A DNA stretch of 64,000 bases, from contig NZ_JAPYKK010000006.1 in NCBI RefSeq assembly GCF_029623395.1, forward strand, positions 1 to 64,000. The letters run 5' to 3'. Made by a program: the position numbers and the translations under genes. The notes under the pieces were generated by a model. It did no database searches and was not told the origin of the DNA. It saw only the letters and a list, made by a program, of their open reading frames with translations. Shown here one piece after another: positions 1-7,913 of this stretch (positions are counted from its first letter, which is position 1; each line of letters begins with the position of its first letter). The DNA comes from Sphingomonas echinoides (GTDB lineage: Bacteria; Pseudomonadota; Alphaproteobacteria; Sphingomonadales; Sphingomonadaceae).

Positions 1-219
1 CGCCGGAACGACCGCAGCGGCGGCGGCTGCCGCGGCCGCCTTGGCGGTGCCGTCGTTGGGCTTGACCGGCGAGGGGCGCGACTGGAGGCCAAGGCGATGG
101 GCCTTGCCGATCACGGCGTTACGGCTGACGCCGCCGAGTTCCTCGGCGATCTGGCTCGCGGTCTGCCCTGCTTCCCACATCTTGCGCAGCATATCGATGC
201 GTTCGTCGGTCCAGCTCAT
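1..219 (-). CDS. gcrA: GcrA family cell-cycle regulator (N-terminal part, truncated by window edge)
   Basis: The 73 visible codons begin MSWTDERIDMLRKMWEAG and continue with a helix-turn-helix segment ending in VSRNAVIGKAHRLGL, the GcrA N-terminal signature. An Ala-rich linker starts just before the gene runs off the left edge. In Alphaproteobacteria GcrA binds sigma70 RNA polymerase and activates promoters containing methylated GANTC sites, driving early S-phase and division genes. The start is the ATG at 219. It is transcribed away from the ABC-2 permease gene, so the ~80 nt between them should hold divergent promoters. The C-terminal polymerase-binding half is not visible. Confidence 0.93.
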   Translation of the reverse strand, partial: MSWTDERIDMLRKMWEAGQTASQIAEELGGVSRNAVIGKAHRLGLQSRPSPVKPNDGTAKAAAAAAAAAVVPA

Positions 220-302
220 CTGCTCTCGTTTCCAATCATCTCGGGCCGCCAAATCCCTAATCCGGGTTGCGGGCGGCGTCGGCAGTCTTTAGCGACCATG
301 CC

Positions 303-1157
303 ATGAGCAGCCAGCCCCCAATCGGCGAAATTCGTACAACGGCGATGAACGCCCCCGGCGTCCCGGTCATCCGGAGCGTCAATTGGGGCGGTCTGCGAAC
401 GCTCTATATCAAGGAGGTTCGCCGCTTCTTCAAGGTGCAGTTGCAAACCGTGTGGGCGCCTGCGATCACCACGCTGCTGTTTCTCGTCGTCTTTACCATC
501 GCAACCGGCGCGAAACGCCCGGTTCTGGTCGGCGGCGTCGAGATCCCGTTCGCCGATTTCATCGCGCCCGGGCTGATCATAAGCCAGGGGATGATGGGGC
601 CTGCGTTCGCCAACGCGAGCTTCTCGCTGATGGTCGGCAAGATCCAAGGGACGATCGTCGATTATCTCCAACCGCCCTTGTCGACGATGGAATTGCTGAC
701 CGCGCTGGTCGGCGGCGCGATGACGCGGGCGTTCATCGTCGGGTTCGTGGTATGGCTGGCGATGGCGATCTACCCGGACGTGCACGTCACGCCGAAGCAT
801 CCGCTGGCGATCCTGTGGTTCGGGTTTCTGGGGGCGGCGTTCCTGTCGTTCCTGGGCGTGCTGACGTCGATCTGGGCGGACAAGTTCGATCACGCGGCGG
901 CGGTGACCAACTTCGTGATCACGCCTTTGGCGTTGTTGTCGGGGACGTTCTACTCGGTCGACAAGCTCGCGCCGGCGTTCCGGGCGTTCAGCCATGCCAA
1001 TCCGTTCTTCTACATCATTTCGGGGTTCCGTTACGGGTTCCTGGGGACGGCGGATTCGCCGGTGATGCTGGGGTCGGTGATCATCCTGGCGATTGATATC
1101 GTGCTCGGGCTGCTGTGCTATCTGCTGCTGCGGAGCGGGTGGCGGCTGAAGAACTGA
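303..1157 (+). CDS. ABC-2 type transporter permease
   Basis: This 284-residue integral membrane protein has about six hydrophobic segments and the layout of ABC-2 export permeases of the DrrB/NodJ type: a cytoplasmic N-terminus ending in LYIKEVRRFFK, then paired transmembrane helices. A late LLSGTFYSVDKLAP loop and an ANPFFYIISGFRYGFLG segment are typical of the family. Such permeases pair with an ATPase to export lipids, polysaccharides or drugs. No ATPase gene lies beside it, so the partner must be elsewhere and the substrate is unknown. In-frame starts exist at TTG 267, ATG 303 and ATG 345, none with a strong Shine-Dalgarno sequence. I chose 303. Confidence 0.88.
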   Translation: MSSQPPIGEIRTTAMNAPGVPVIRSVNWGGLRTLYIKEVRRFFKVQLQTVWAPAITTLLFLVVFTIATGAKRPVLVGGVEIPFADFIAPGLIISQGMMGPAFANASFSLMVGKIQGTIVDYLQPPLSTMELLTALVGGAMTRAFIVGFVVWLAMAIYPDVHVTPKHPLAILWFGFLGAAFLSFLGVLTSIWADKFDHAAAVTNFVITPLALLSGTFYSVDKLAPAFRAFSHANPFFYIISGFRYGFLGTADSPVMLGSVIILAIDIVLGLLCYLLLRSGWRLKN

Positions 1158-1514
1158 CGTTCTGCGTCTCGGGGTTGGCGGCGGTAGAAGGGTTTTATCA
1201 CGCAAAGGCGCAAAGCCGCTAAGAGAAGAAAAAGGAAGGTTTCGAACGCCTTCGGCAGCGTGTGCCGAGCGAAGCTCATCCAAAACAGCCTCGCGCTCGC
1301 CCTGCTCGGTCAAGCCCACATCACCTTCTTCTCTTAGCGGCTTTGCGCCTTTGCGTGATAAATCCCTTCCTACTGCAACGCCCAGCCAGACACTCCGCCT
1401 GAGCCCGACGCGCAACCACCAACACATGGTGTTGCGCTCGCCCCCCAATCCCCGTAAAAACCGTGATCGGGCGACCGCACAGGTCGCCCTTTTGCTTTTT
1501 GAAGGAGACGCGTC
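1158..1514. other. Non-coding stretch upstream of argD, mostly a long inverted repeat
   Basis: This 357-nt gap between the ABC permease and argD has no convincing gene. It holds a large inverted repeat (listed separately at 1194–1362). Its distal end, about 1455–1510, has a short GGTCGCCC-type GC hairpin followed by TTTTGC, then the argD Shine-Dalgarno sequence GAAGGAG at 1501–1507. Small ORFs that cross it are repeat-derived and not credible. Confidence 0.6.
1194..1362. repeat. Inverted repeat with 37-nt arms
   Basis: Left arm 1194–1230 (TTTATCACGCAAAGGCGCAA then AGCCGCTAAGAGAAGAA) recurs as an exact reverse complement at 1326–1362, separated by 95 nt. Arms of this length cannot be a normal intrinsic terminator, so it resembles a dispersed intergenic palindrome or the remnant of a small mobile element. 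It separates the permease gene from argD. Confidence 0.85.
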
Positions 1515-2714
1515 GTGTCGACCCCAGCCCTGATGCCCGTATACCCACGGTGTGGCGTGCGTCCGGTGCGAGGCGAGGGCGTCTATCTCTACGGTGAGGA
1601 CGGCGCGCAATATCTCGACTTCGCCGCCGGGATCGCGGTCAACGCGCTCGGCCACGGCCACCCCAAGCTGGTCAAGGCGATCGCCGACCAGGCCGCGACA
1701 CTGATGCACGTCTCCAACCTCTACGGTAGCCCACAGGGCGAGCATCTCGCGCAGCGGATCGTCGAGCAGTCGTTTGCCGACACCGTGTTCTTCACCAATT
1801 CGGGCACCGAAGCGGTCGAATGCGCGATCAAGGCTGCGCGGCGCTATCATTTCGTCACCGGCAACCCGCAGCGGACCACGCTGATCACCTTCAACAACGC
1901 GTTCCACGGGCGCACGATGGGCGCGATCTCGGCGACAAACCAGCCCAAGATGCGCGACGGGTTCGAGCCATTGCTGCCGGGCTTCGCGTACGCGCCGTTC
2001 AACGATCTCGAAGCGGCGCTCGCGCTGATCGACGATACGACCGCGGGCTTCATGGTCGAGACGATCCAGGGCGAAGGCGGTGTCTCCGCCGCTACCCCGG
2101 AGTTCCTCCAGGGCCTGCGCAAGGCGTGCGACGAGCACGGCCTGTTGCTGGTGCTCGACGAAGTCCAGTGCGGCTATGGCCGGACCGGCAAGATGTGGGC
2201 CTATGAGCATTACGGCATCACCCCCGACATCCTGTCCTCGGCCAAGGGCATCGGCGGCGGCTTCCCGCTCGGCGCGTGTCTTGCGACCGAGGAAGCGGCC
2301 AAGGGCATGGTGTTCGGCACGCACGGCTCGACCTATGGCGGCAACCCGCTTGCGATGGCGGCGGGCGAGGCGATCCTCGACGTGATGCTCGAACCCGGTT
2401 TTCTCGAACATGTGACGGCGATGGGCGAGCGGCTGCGCACCTCGGTCGAGCAGATGATCCCCAACCACGACCAGATCTTCGAGGGCGTCCGCGGCAAGGG
2501 GCTGATGTTCGGCATCAAGCTCAAGGATGCAGCGGTTGCGCGCGATTTCGTCGCGCATCTGCGCGATCATCACGGGCTGCTGACGGTCGCAGCGGGCGAG
2601 AACGTCGTTCGCGTGCTCCCGCCGCTGGTGATCGAGGAGGCGCATATCGCCGAGTTCGTCCAGAAACTCAGCGACGGCGCACGGGCGTATACCGCGATGG
2701 CGGTGGCGGCATGA
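1515..2714 (+). CDS. argD: Acetylornithine aminotransferase
   Basis: This 399-residue class III PLP-dependent aminotransferase interconverts N-acetylglutamate semialdehyde and N-acetylornithine in arginine synthesis, and may also serve as succinyl-diaminopimelate transaminase. Visible hallmarks are FFTNSGTEAVECAIKAAR near residue 95, LDEVQCGYGRTG near 215, and the PLP-lysine segment SSAKGIGGGFPLG near 245. The start is GTG at 1515, set by GAAGGAG seven bases upstream, giving MSTPALMPVYPR. argF follows after a short palindromic spacer, so the two arginine genes probably form one operon. Length is normal for the family. Confidence 0.96.
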   Translation: MSTPALMPVYPRCGVRPVRGEGVYLYGEDGAQYLDFAAGIAVNALGHGHPKLVKAIADQAATLMHVSNLYGSPQGEHLAQRIVEQSFADTVFFTNSGTEAVECAIKAARRYHFVTGNPQRTTLITFNNAFHGRTMGAISATNQPKMRDGFEPLLPGFAYAPFNDLEAALALIDDTTAGFMVETIQGEGGVSAATPEFLQGLRKACDEHGLLLVLDEVQCGYGRTGKMWAYEHYGITPDILSSAKGIGGGFPLGACLATEEAAKGMVFGTHGSTYGGNPLAMAAGEAILDVMLEPGFLEHVTAMGERLRTSVEQMIPNHDQIFEGVRGKGLMFGIKLKDAAVARDFVAHLRDHHGLLTVAAGENVVRVLPPLVIEEAHIAEFVQKLSDGARAYTAMAVAA

Positions 2715-2730
2715 GCGGGTTTCCCGAATT

Positions 2731-2866
2731 CCTCCCCCGCGCAGCGGGGGAGGGGGACCGTGAGCATTCAGCGAACGGTGGAGGGGTTGCGACGGCGGTT
2801 GTTGCGCCCAGCCCTTACCCCCTCCGTCTCGCTGCGCTCGCCACCTCCCCCGGTGCCCGGGGGAGA
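2731..2866. repeat. Intergenic palindromic repeat between argD and argF
   Basis: Two GC-rich hairpins flank a spacer. The first reads CCTCCCCC-GCGCAGC-GGGGGAGG (2731–2753) and the second is based on CTCCCCCGG/CCGGGGGAG near 2845–2866. This is the clustered palindrome style seen between sphingomonad genes. It lies inside the presumed argD–argF transcript and could act as an mRNA stabiliser or attenuator. Confidence 0.7.
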
Positions 2867-2873
2867 ATGTAAG

Positions 2874-3791
2874 ATGCGCAATTTCCTCAGCCTGTCCGAC
2901 GCCGGACCCGACGGCGTCGCCGCGATGCTCGCCGATGCGCTCGACCGGAAGGCCGCGCGCGCCGGCTGGCCCAAGGGCAAGCCGGATGCCGACGCACCGC
3001 TCGCGGGGCACACGCTCGCGATGGTGTTCGAGAAGAACTCGACCCGCACGCGCGTCAGCTTCGACATGGCGATCCGCCAGTTGGGCGGCAGCAGCATCAT
3101 TCTCGATTCCGGCACGACCCAGCTTGGGCGTGGCGAGACCGTCGCGGACACCGCGCGCGTCCTGTCGGGCTATTGCGATGCGATCATGCTGCGCACCGAC
3201 GATCACGAGAAACTGGAAGAGATGGCGCGGCATGCGACCATCCCGGTGATCAACGGCCTGACCGACAATTCGCATCCGTGCCAGATCATGGCCGACCTGC
3301 TGACGCTGATGGAAGCGGGCAAGCCGCTCCCCGGCCTCAAGGTCGCGTGGCTTGGGGACGGCAACAATGTGCTCGCGTCGATCATGGAAGCCGCCGGGTT
3401 GATGCAGTTCGACGTCGTGGCGGCGTGCCCACAGGGGTTCATGCCCGCCGACAGCGATGTCGCGCTCGGCAAGGGGCGCGCGCGGGTCGTGGGCACCGCA
3501 AAGGAAGCCGTCGAGGGCGCGGACGTCATCGTCACCGATACATGGATTTCGATGGGGCAGGACCACGCCGAGACCAAGCTCAAGGCGATGTGGCCCTATC
3601 AGGTCGACGCCGCACTGATGGCGACCGCCAAGCCCGACGCCAAGTTCCTCCACTGCTTGCCTGCGCATCGCGGCGAGGAAGTGACCGCGGAGGTGATCGA
3701 CGGGCCGCAGTCGCTGATCTGGCCCGAGGCGGAGAACCGGTTGCACGCGCAGAAATCGGTGTTGCGGTGGTGCTTCGGGCAGATCGGTTGA
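2874..3791 (+). CDS. argF: Ornithine carbamoyltransferase
   Basis: This 305-residue enzyme condenses ornithine with carbamoyl phosphate to citrulline. The carbamoyl-phosphate loop appears as [12 protein letters not shown] (about residues 51–62), HPCQIMADL lies near 134, and the ornithine-site segment [13 protein letters not shown] near 258. The start is ATG at 2874, giving [14 protein letters not shown]. An upstream in-frame extension to 2760 runs through the palindromic repeat and is not credible. It follows argD, matching a common alphaproteobacterial argD–argF–hslO order. Confidence 0.97.
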   Translation: MRNFLSLSDAGPDGVAAMLADALDRKAARAGWPKGKPDADAPLAGHTLAMVFEKNSTRTRVSFDMAIRQLGGSSIILDSGTTQLGRGETVADTARVLSGYCDAIMLRTDDHEKLEEMARHATIPVINGLTDNSHPCQIMADLLTLMEAGKPLPGLKVAWLGDGNNVLASIMEAAGLMQFDVVAACPQGFMPADSDVALGKGRARVVGTAKEAVEGADVIVTDTWISMGQDHAETKLKAMWPYQVDAALMATAKPDAKFLHCLPAHRGEEVTAEVIDGPQSLIWPEAENRLHAQKSVLRWCFGQIG

Positions 3792-3844
3792 TTGGGGGCT
3801 GCGGGTTCCTATCTCTTTGGTTCTGTTGTCCCGTTTATCTCCCC

Positions 3845-3916
3845 ACCGTTCGGGCTGAGCGAAGTTGAAGCCCCATGCGTGGCGCGGGCCCTTCGACTGC
3901 GCTCAGGGCGAACGGT
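3845..3916. repeat. Imperfect inverted repeat of the GTTCG…CTGAGCG…TCGAAG type
   Basis: Left arm 3845–3874 (ACCGTTCGGGCTGAGCGAAG…) pairs with right arm 3886–3916 (…CTTCGACTGCGCTCAGGGCG and AACGGTT) around an 11-nt centre. This palindrome family is common between genes in sphingomonads. It sits between argF and hslO, just before the hslO start, and could be a transcript end for argF or an mRNA-processing site. Confidence 0.75.
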
Positions 3917-3945
3917 TGGGAGGGCGTAATTTCCGCGAGAAAAAC

Positions 3946-4881
3946 ATGACCCCGCAAGCCCCCACCACCCCCGCCGACATCGATCGCGCGATCGGCTTCA
4001 CCATCCCCGCGCGCCACGCCCGCGGCCGGATCGTCCGCCTCGCGCCGGTGCTCGACACGATCCTCGCGGCGCACGCCTATCCCGCCCCGATCGAAGCGTT
4101 GCTGACCGAGGCGCTGACGCTCGCCGCGCTGATCGGCTCGACGCTCAAGGAAGCGGGCGGCCAGCTCACGATGCAGGCGCAGACCGAGGGCGGGATCGTC
4201 AAGCTGCTGGTGTGCGACTATCGCGGCGGCGAACTGCGCGGCTATGTCGACTTCGACGCCGACCGCCTCGCCGAAGCGCCCGAGGAACCGACGCTGTTCG
4301 CACTGTTCGGCAAGGGGTATCTCGCGATCACCTTCGACCAGGCGGACACCGGCGAACGCTATCAGGGGATCGTCCCGCTCGACGGCGACTCGCTGAGCGA
4401 GGCCGCGGAACATTACTTCCTCCAGTCCGAACAGATCCCGACGCTGATCCGGGTCGGAACCGGCGCGGGCGGCCGGGACGGGCGCGTCGCGGGCGGGCTG
4501 TTGCTCCAGCATCTCCCCGAAGGCGAGGACGGTCGCGACCGGATCCACACCCGGCTCGATCATCCCGAGTGGGAGCATGTCGCCATCCTGGGCGGGACGA
4601 TGAAGCCCGAGGAACTCGCCGACCCCGCACTGTCGCTGGAAACGCTCGTCTGGCGCTTGTTCAACGAAGAGACCGAAGTGCGCGTCCAAGGCGAGACCCG
4701 GTTCGTCCGCGGGTGCCGGTGCTCGCCCGAGTATATCGCGTCCGTCTTGGCGAAGTTCCCGCCGGAGGAACAGCGCGACATGGCGGACGAGAACGGCATG
4801 ATCGTGGTCGATTGCGCCTTTTGCGCGCAAAAGTTCCCGGTCCCCGCCGCGCTCGAGATTGTTACGCCTCCGTTATTGTAA
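3946..4881 (+). CDS. hslO: Redox-regulated chaperone Hsp33
   Basis: This 311-residue cytosolic holdase is activated by oxidation. The C-terminal zinc switch is complete: a CRC pair (CxC) near residue 259, then CAFC (CxxC) near residue 291, about 30 residues apart, as in E. coli Hsp33. The N-terminal HSP33 fold includes LTEALTLAALIGSTLK. The ATG at 3946 gives MTPQAPTTPAD. The upstream frame to 3865 passes through the intergenic palindrome and is rejected. It is probably the third gene of the argD–argF–hslO group, although the palindrome upstream may uncouple it. Confidence 0.95.
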   Translation: MTPQAPTTPADIDRAIGFTIPARHARGRIVRLAPVLDTILAAHAYPAPIEALLTEALTLAALIGSTLKEAGGQLTMQAQTEGGIVKLLVCDYRGGELRGYVDFDADRLAEAPEEPTLFALFGKGYLAITFDQADTGERYQGIVPLDGDSLSEAAEHYFLQSEQIPTLIRVGTGAGGRDGRVAGGLLLQHLPEGEDGRDRIHTRLDHPEWEHVAILGGTMKPEELADPALSLETLVWRLFNEETEVRVQGETRFVRGCRCSPEYIASVLAKFPPEEQRDMADENGMIVVDCAFCAQKFPVPAALEIVTPPLL

Positions 4882-4963
4882 GTTCGCCCGCACTCCCCAG
4901 ATAGCGACTGACCGGCCGCACTAGGCGATACGGGCACGCCGGGATCGGCACGGGGACTTCGGG

Positions 4964-5389
4964 ATGATCGCGAACAAACGGACATGGGTACGGGCGGGAC
5001 TCGCCGGTATCGGCCTGCTCATGGGCAGCGGCCTCGTCGCGGCGGTGTCCGCGCCGTCGCTCACCGCGCTGGCGCGCGTGGAGCGGGGGGAGTGGCAGTT
5101 GAAGCAGGTCGGGACCAATCCCGACACCCGCACGCTGTGCATCCGCGATCCGCGAGTCCTGATCCACTACGCGCATGAGGTCGAGCAGTGCCACCACACC
5201 GTCGTGGCCAATGACATCAACACCACCGCGATGCATTTCACGTGTCGCGGCAGCCACGGGCAGACGATCGTCAAGGTGGCGACTCCGCGGTCGTTCAATC
5301 TCGATACGCAAGGCGTCATCAACGGCGCGCCGTTCGAGGATTCGTTCGATGCTCGTTATCTCGGCCCGTGTTCGGACAAGGCAAAATAG
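4964..5389 (+). CDS. Secreted DUF3617-like protein
   Basis: This 141-residue protein starts MIANKRTWVRAGLAGIGLLM, a Lys/Arg-containing n-region followed by a hydrophobic core ending near VAAVSAPS, so it is probably exported. The mature part has GEWQLKQVG followed by CIRDPRVL, then HTVVANDINTTAMHFTCRG, with four cysteines in a spacing that resembles the DUF3617 family of periplasmic proteins of unknown function. It lies between hslO and the queC region and has no obvious operon partner. Confidence 0.7.
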   Translation: MIANKRTWVRAGLAGIGLLMGSGLVAAVSAPSLTALARVERGEWQLKQVGTNPDTRTLCIRDPRVLIHYAHEVEQCHHTVVANDINTTAMHFTCRGSHGQTIVKVATPRSFNLDTQGVINGAPFEDSFDARYLGPCSDKAK

Positions 5390-5408
5390 CGCGAAATCGG
5401 CGGTACCG

Positions 5409-5424
5409 TTAAGACGGTCTTAAC
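5409..5424 (+). promoter_or_regulatory. Full CtrA-type box TTAA-N7-TTAAC
   Basis: TTAA (5409–5412), GACGGTC, then TTAAC (5420–5424) exactly matches the CtrA consensus TTAA-N7-TTAAC. It is embedded in a perfect palindrome GTTAAGAC-G-GTCTTAAC. It is the only such pair I found in the window, where TTAA is rare. In CtrA promoters the box overlaps the –35 region, so transcription would begin about 20–30 nt downstream, before the terminator at 5502–5530. Confidence 0.6.
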
Positions 5425-5444
5425 CCATTGGGCGGTAGGTCGAA

Positions 5445-5530
5445 GACTGCATTCCGTGATGGAAGGCTTTTCTCCTGATCTGCCCATACTCGGGCACCCC
5501 CTGGGTCGCTTACGGGCGGCCCATTTTTTT
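5445..5530 (+). ncRNA. Candidate small RNA between a CtrA box and an intrinsic terminator
   Basis: The roughly 85 nt between the predicted CtrA promoter and the terminator have no ORF but clear secondary structure. There is a small hairpin TGCCC-ATACTC-GGGCA (5481–5496) and the terminator hairpin. A pyrimidine stretch TTTTCTCCT before the first hairpin could pair with Shine-Dalgarno sequences. The start is estimated from normal CtrA-box spacing and is not seen directly. Alternatives are a long 3' UTR of the upstream gene or an attenuator leader for queC. I could not match it to a preQ1 riboswitch. Confidence 0.4.
5502..5530 (+). terminator. Strong intrinsic terminator upstream of queC
   Basis: Stem TGGGTCGC (5502–5509) pairs with GCGGCCCA (5516–5523) around a six-base loop, with one G·U pair, followed by seven T residues (5524–5530). 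This is a textbook Rho-independent terminator. It lies 68 nt before the queC start, so queC must have its own downstream promoter or be controlled by read-through. Confidence 0.85.
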
Positions 5531-5597
5531 GGGGTCGTCGCCACGGCGTGCGGTGTGCTTGCGTATCACGGGGCCGGCGCTTACCTACCGGCGCATC

Positions 5598-6296
5598 ATG
5601 ACAGATGAAACGACCCCAACGGTCGCCCCCGCAGCCGTGGTGCTGGTGTCGGGCGGGCTAGATTCCATGGTATCGGCAGCGCGCGCGAAAGCGGACGGCT
5701 ATCGCCTGTTCGCGCTCTCGGTCGACTATAACCAGCGGCACCGCGTTGAACTCGACGCCGCCGGCCGGATCGCGGCGGCGCTTGGTGCGGAGCGGCACAT
5801 CGTCCTGCCGCTCGACTTATCGGCTTTCGGCGGCTCCGCCCTGACCGCCGATATCGCCGTGCCAAAGGATGGCGTGGCGCCGGGCATCCCCGTCACCTAC
5901 GTCCCGGCCCGCAACACGATCTTCCTCAGTCTCGCGCTGGGGTGGGCCGAAGCGGCGGGTGCGCGCGACCTGTTCATCGGCGTCAACGCGCTCGATTACT
6001 CCGGCTATCCCGACTGCCGCCCCGAATTCATCGCCGCGTTCGAAGGTCTGGCCGAACTCGCGACCAAGGCTGGCGTCGAGGGCGAGCCGTTCAAGATCCA
6101 CGCGCCCCTCCAGCATATGACCAAGGCCGACATCGTGCGCGAGTGCGACCGGCTCGGGCTCGACGCGGGCATGAGCTGGTCCTGCTACGACCCGACGCCG
6201 GAGGGGCTGCATTGCGGCACCTGCGACAGCTGCCGGTTGCGCAAGAAGGGGTTCGAGGACGCTGGCCTGCCCGACCCGACCCGCTACGCGGTCTGA
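5598..6296 (+). CDS. queC: 7-cyano-7-deazaguanine synthase (QueC)
   Basis: This 232-residue ATP-dependent enzyme converts 7-carboxy-7-deazaguanine to preQ0 in queuosine synthesis. The PP-loop [20 protein letters not shown] is near residue 15. The C-terminal zinc site is formed by cysteines in [20 protein letters not shown] (about residues 192–211). The start is ATG at 5598 ([12 protein letters not shown]). The longer frame back to 5529 begins inside the terminator's T tract and is rejected. queE follows after four bases, so the two are co-transcribed. Confidence 0.96.
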   Translation: MTDETTPTVAPAAVVLVSGGLDSMVSAARAKADGYRLFALSVDYNQRHRVELDAAGRIAAALGAERHIVLPLDLSAFGGSALTADIAVPKDGVAPGIPVTYVPARNTIFLSLALGWAEAAGARDLFIGVNALDYSGYPDCRPEFIAAFEGLAELATKAGVEGEPFKIHAPLQHMTKADIVRECDRLGLDAGMSWSCYDPTPEGLHCGTCDSCRLRKKGFEDAGLPDPTRYAV

Positions 6297-6300
6297 CGCG

Positions 6301-6933
6301 ATGAGCTACGCGGTCAAGGAAATGTTCCTGACGCTCCAGGGTGAGGGCGTCCAGGCGGGGCGGCGCGCGGTGTTCGTGCGCTTTGCCGGGTGCAACCTGT
6401 GGTCGGGTCGGGAACAGGACCGGGCGGCGGCGATCTGCCGTTTCTGCGACACCGATTTCGTCGGGACCGATGGCGCCGGCGGCGGTCGCTTCGCCGATGC
6501 GGCAGCGCTGGCCGCAGCGGTCGCTGGTTTCTGGGGCGACGAGCGTGCGGAACGCTTCGTTGTGCTGACCGGTGGGGAGCCGATGCTCCAGATTGACGAT
6601 GCGTTGGTCGATGCGTTGCACGGCGCGGGGTTCGAGATCGCGATGGAAAGCAACGGCACGCTTGCGGCGCATCCCGGAATCGACTGGGTCTGCGTCAGCC
6701 CCAAGGCGGGGAGCGTCGTGGTCCAGCGTAGCGGAGACGAACTCAAACTGGTGTGGCCGCAGCCGGGCAGCGATGTCGCCGAGCTCGAACGCTGGGACTT
6801 TGCGCATCACTTGATCCAGCCGCTCGATAGCGCGGAGGCGGTGGCGAACCATGCGGCGGCGATCGATCTGGTGATGGCGCGGCCACGGTGGCGGCTGACG
6901 CTGCAGGCGCACAAGACCTTGGGCTTGCGCTGA
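6301..6933 (+). CDS. queE: 7-carboxy-7-deazaguanine synthase (QueE)
   Basis: This 210-residue radical SAM enzyme turns 6-carboxytetrahydropterin into 7-carboxy-7-deazaguanine, the substrate of QueC. The iron–sulphur cysteines are in the QueE-type arrangement, with the first in FAGCNLWSG (about residue 31) and two more in ICRFCDTDF, a long spacing rather than CxxxCxxC. FLTLQGEGVQAGRRAVFVRF at the N-terminus and VVLTGGEPMLQ near residue 86 support the call. It starts at ATG 6301, four bases after queC. No queD is visible nearby. Confidence 0.95.
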   Translation: MSYAVKEMFLTLQGEGVQAGRRAVFVRFAGCNLWSGREQDRAAAICRFCDTDFVGTDGAGGGRFADAAALAAAVAGFWGDERAERFVVLTGGEPMLQIDDALVDALHGAGFEIAMESNGTLAAHPGIDWVCVSPKAGSVVVQRSGDELKLVWPQPGSDVAELERWDFAHHLIQPLDSAEAVANHAAAIDLVMARPRWRLTLQAHKTLGLR

Positions 6934-7000
6934 CACGCTCGCTGGCGTGCCGAGGGCCGCAAGCATGGCGCTTGCGACCCCGGTCGATCCGATCAAGGGA

Positions 7001-7675
7001 TTAGCGGAGCGTCGCTTTGAACTCTCCGCAACGCCGCGAAACCCACGCGCCGTTCTTGGTCCAGCACATCTCGTCGAACCGCGGCACCGACACGCGCGTC
7101 TCGATCCGCGGGCGGCGCGCGAAACGCTGTTCGCCCCACGGCGTCAACGAATTGCGCAGCGTGCCCATGTCGTTGATGGCGACCTTGTACAGCTCGCCGC
7201 GGCGCGCATAGGCGGCATTGGTCGCGATCTGCGACGCGGTCTGGCAGAAGCCATACTGCGCACCGACCGTGGTGAACGAGGAATAGGTGCGCGTTCCGAA
7301 CCGATCCAGCGCGGCTTGGCCCGCCTTGGGCGTCTTGTTCGTGCGGTTGAAATATTTCACCAGCGTATCGAACGCGACCTTCAGCTCGTCCTTGTGATTG
7401 TTGATCATCACATTGTAGTTTTCGACGTTGAGCAACGTCGGTTCGAACTGGCACTGCAACGCCGCGACGTTGAGCGCGGACCGCAGGTTCCACAAGAGGT
7501 TCGCGCGCACTTCCAGTGGCGTCGCGCCCGGAAGCGCCAGCTGGCCCGGCTCATCGCCCTCGATCGGCGGGGCCGTCATGTCGTGCGACTGGAAGAAGAA
7601 TTGCGCCGAAGCCGGGTTTGCCAGCGTGACGCTACAAGTAGCGGCCAACGTGGCCAAAATACGCAACACGGTCAT
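7001..7675 (-). CDS. Secreted protein of unknown function (224 aa)
   Basis: The N-terminus MTVLRILATLAATCSVTLANPASA is a clear Sec signal peptide with an AxA-type cleavage site, so the protein is probably periplasmic or secreted. The mature part is polar, contains LLWNLRSALNVAALQCQFEP, and has paired cysteines (ALQC, YGFC, EMCW, RRCG) that could form disulphides. I do not recognise the family. Similar exported proteins seem common in sphingomonads, but that is an impression and not a match. It reads toward queE, so the two genes converge. Confidence 0.75.
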   Translation of the reverse strand: MTVLRILATLAATCSVTLANPASAQFFFQSHDMTAPPIEGDEPGQLALPGATPLEVRANLLWNLRSALNVAALQCQFEPTLLNVENYNVMINNHKDELKVAFDTLVKYFNRTNKTPKAGQAALDRFGTRTYSSFTTVGAQYGFCQTASQIATNAAYARRGELYKVAINDMGTLRNSLTPWGEQRFARRPRIETRVSVPRFDEMCWTKNGAWVSRRCGEFKATLR

Positions 7676-7843
7676 TCATTCCCTCTCGATTCACGCGTCA
7701 GCGCGTACGGCCTTTCGCGGGCCTTCCCAACTCTTTTAGCGGATCGATCCATCGCAAACCAAGTCCGAATTTCCCAAACGCGGTTCGGTTGGATCAGGCG
7801 GATCGGCGCAGGCCGCGCGGTTCACCGGTCGGGCTCGAATCGA

Positions 7844-7875
7844 AAGGGGCCGCCCGGTTTCCCGAACGGCCCCTT
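7844..7875 (-). terminator. Hairpin downstream of the small lipoprotein gene
   Basis: AAGGGGCCG (7844–7852) pairs perfectly with CGGCCCCTT (7867–7875) over a 14-nt loop. It lies about 40 nt past the stop of the 7914–8177 gene on the minus strand. The T tail is only three bases, so termination efficiency is uncertain. Confidence 0.5.
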
Positions 7876-7913
7876 CCACGATGTTTCCCGTAAGGGCTTC
7901 CCGGACGGGAAGA

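Noticed and set aside
2760..2873. N-terminal extension of ArgF
   Set aside because: It is translated palindromic repeat, and the family start matches ATG 2874.
216..3746. 1176-residue open frame on the minus strand
   Set aside because: It lies antisense to the ABC permease, argD and argF, is very rich in Arg, His and Asp as GC-rich shadow frames are, and has no domain.
5445..5597. Known preQ1 riboswitch upstream of queC
   Set aside because: The expected preQ1-I pseudoknot with its A-rich tail is not visible, and the other classes could not be judged by eye. Kept only as an open possibility.
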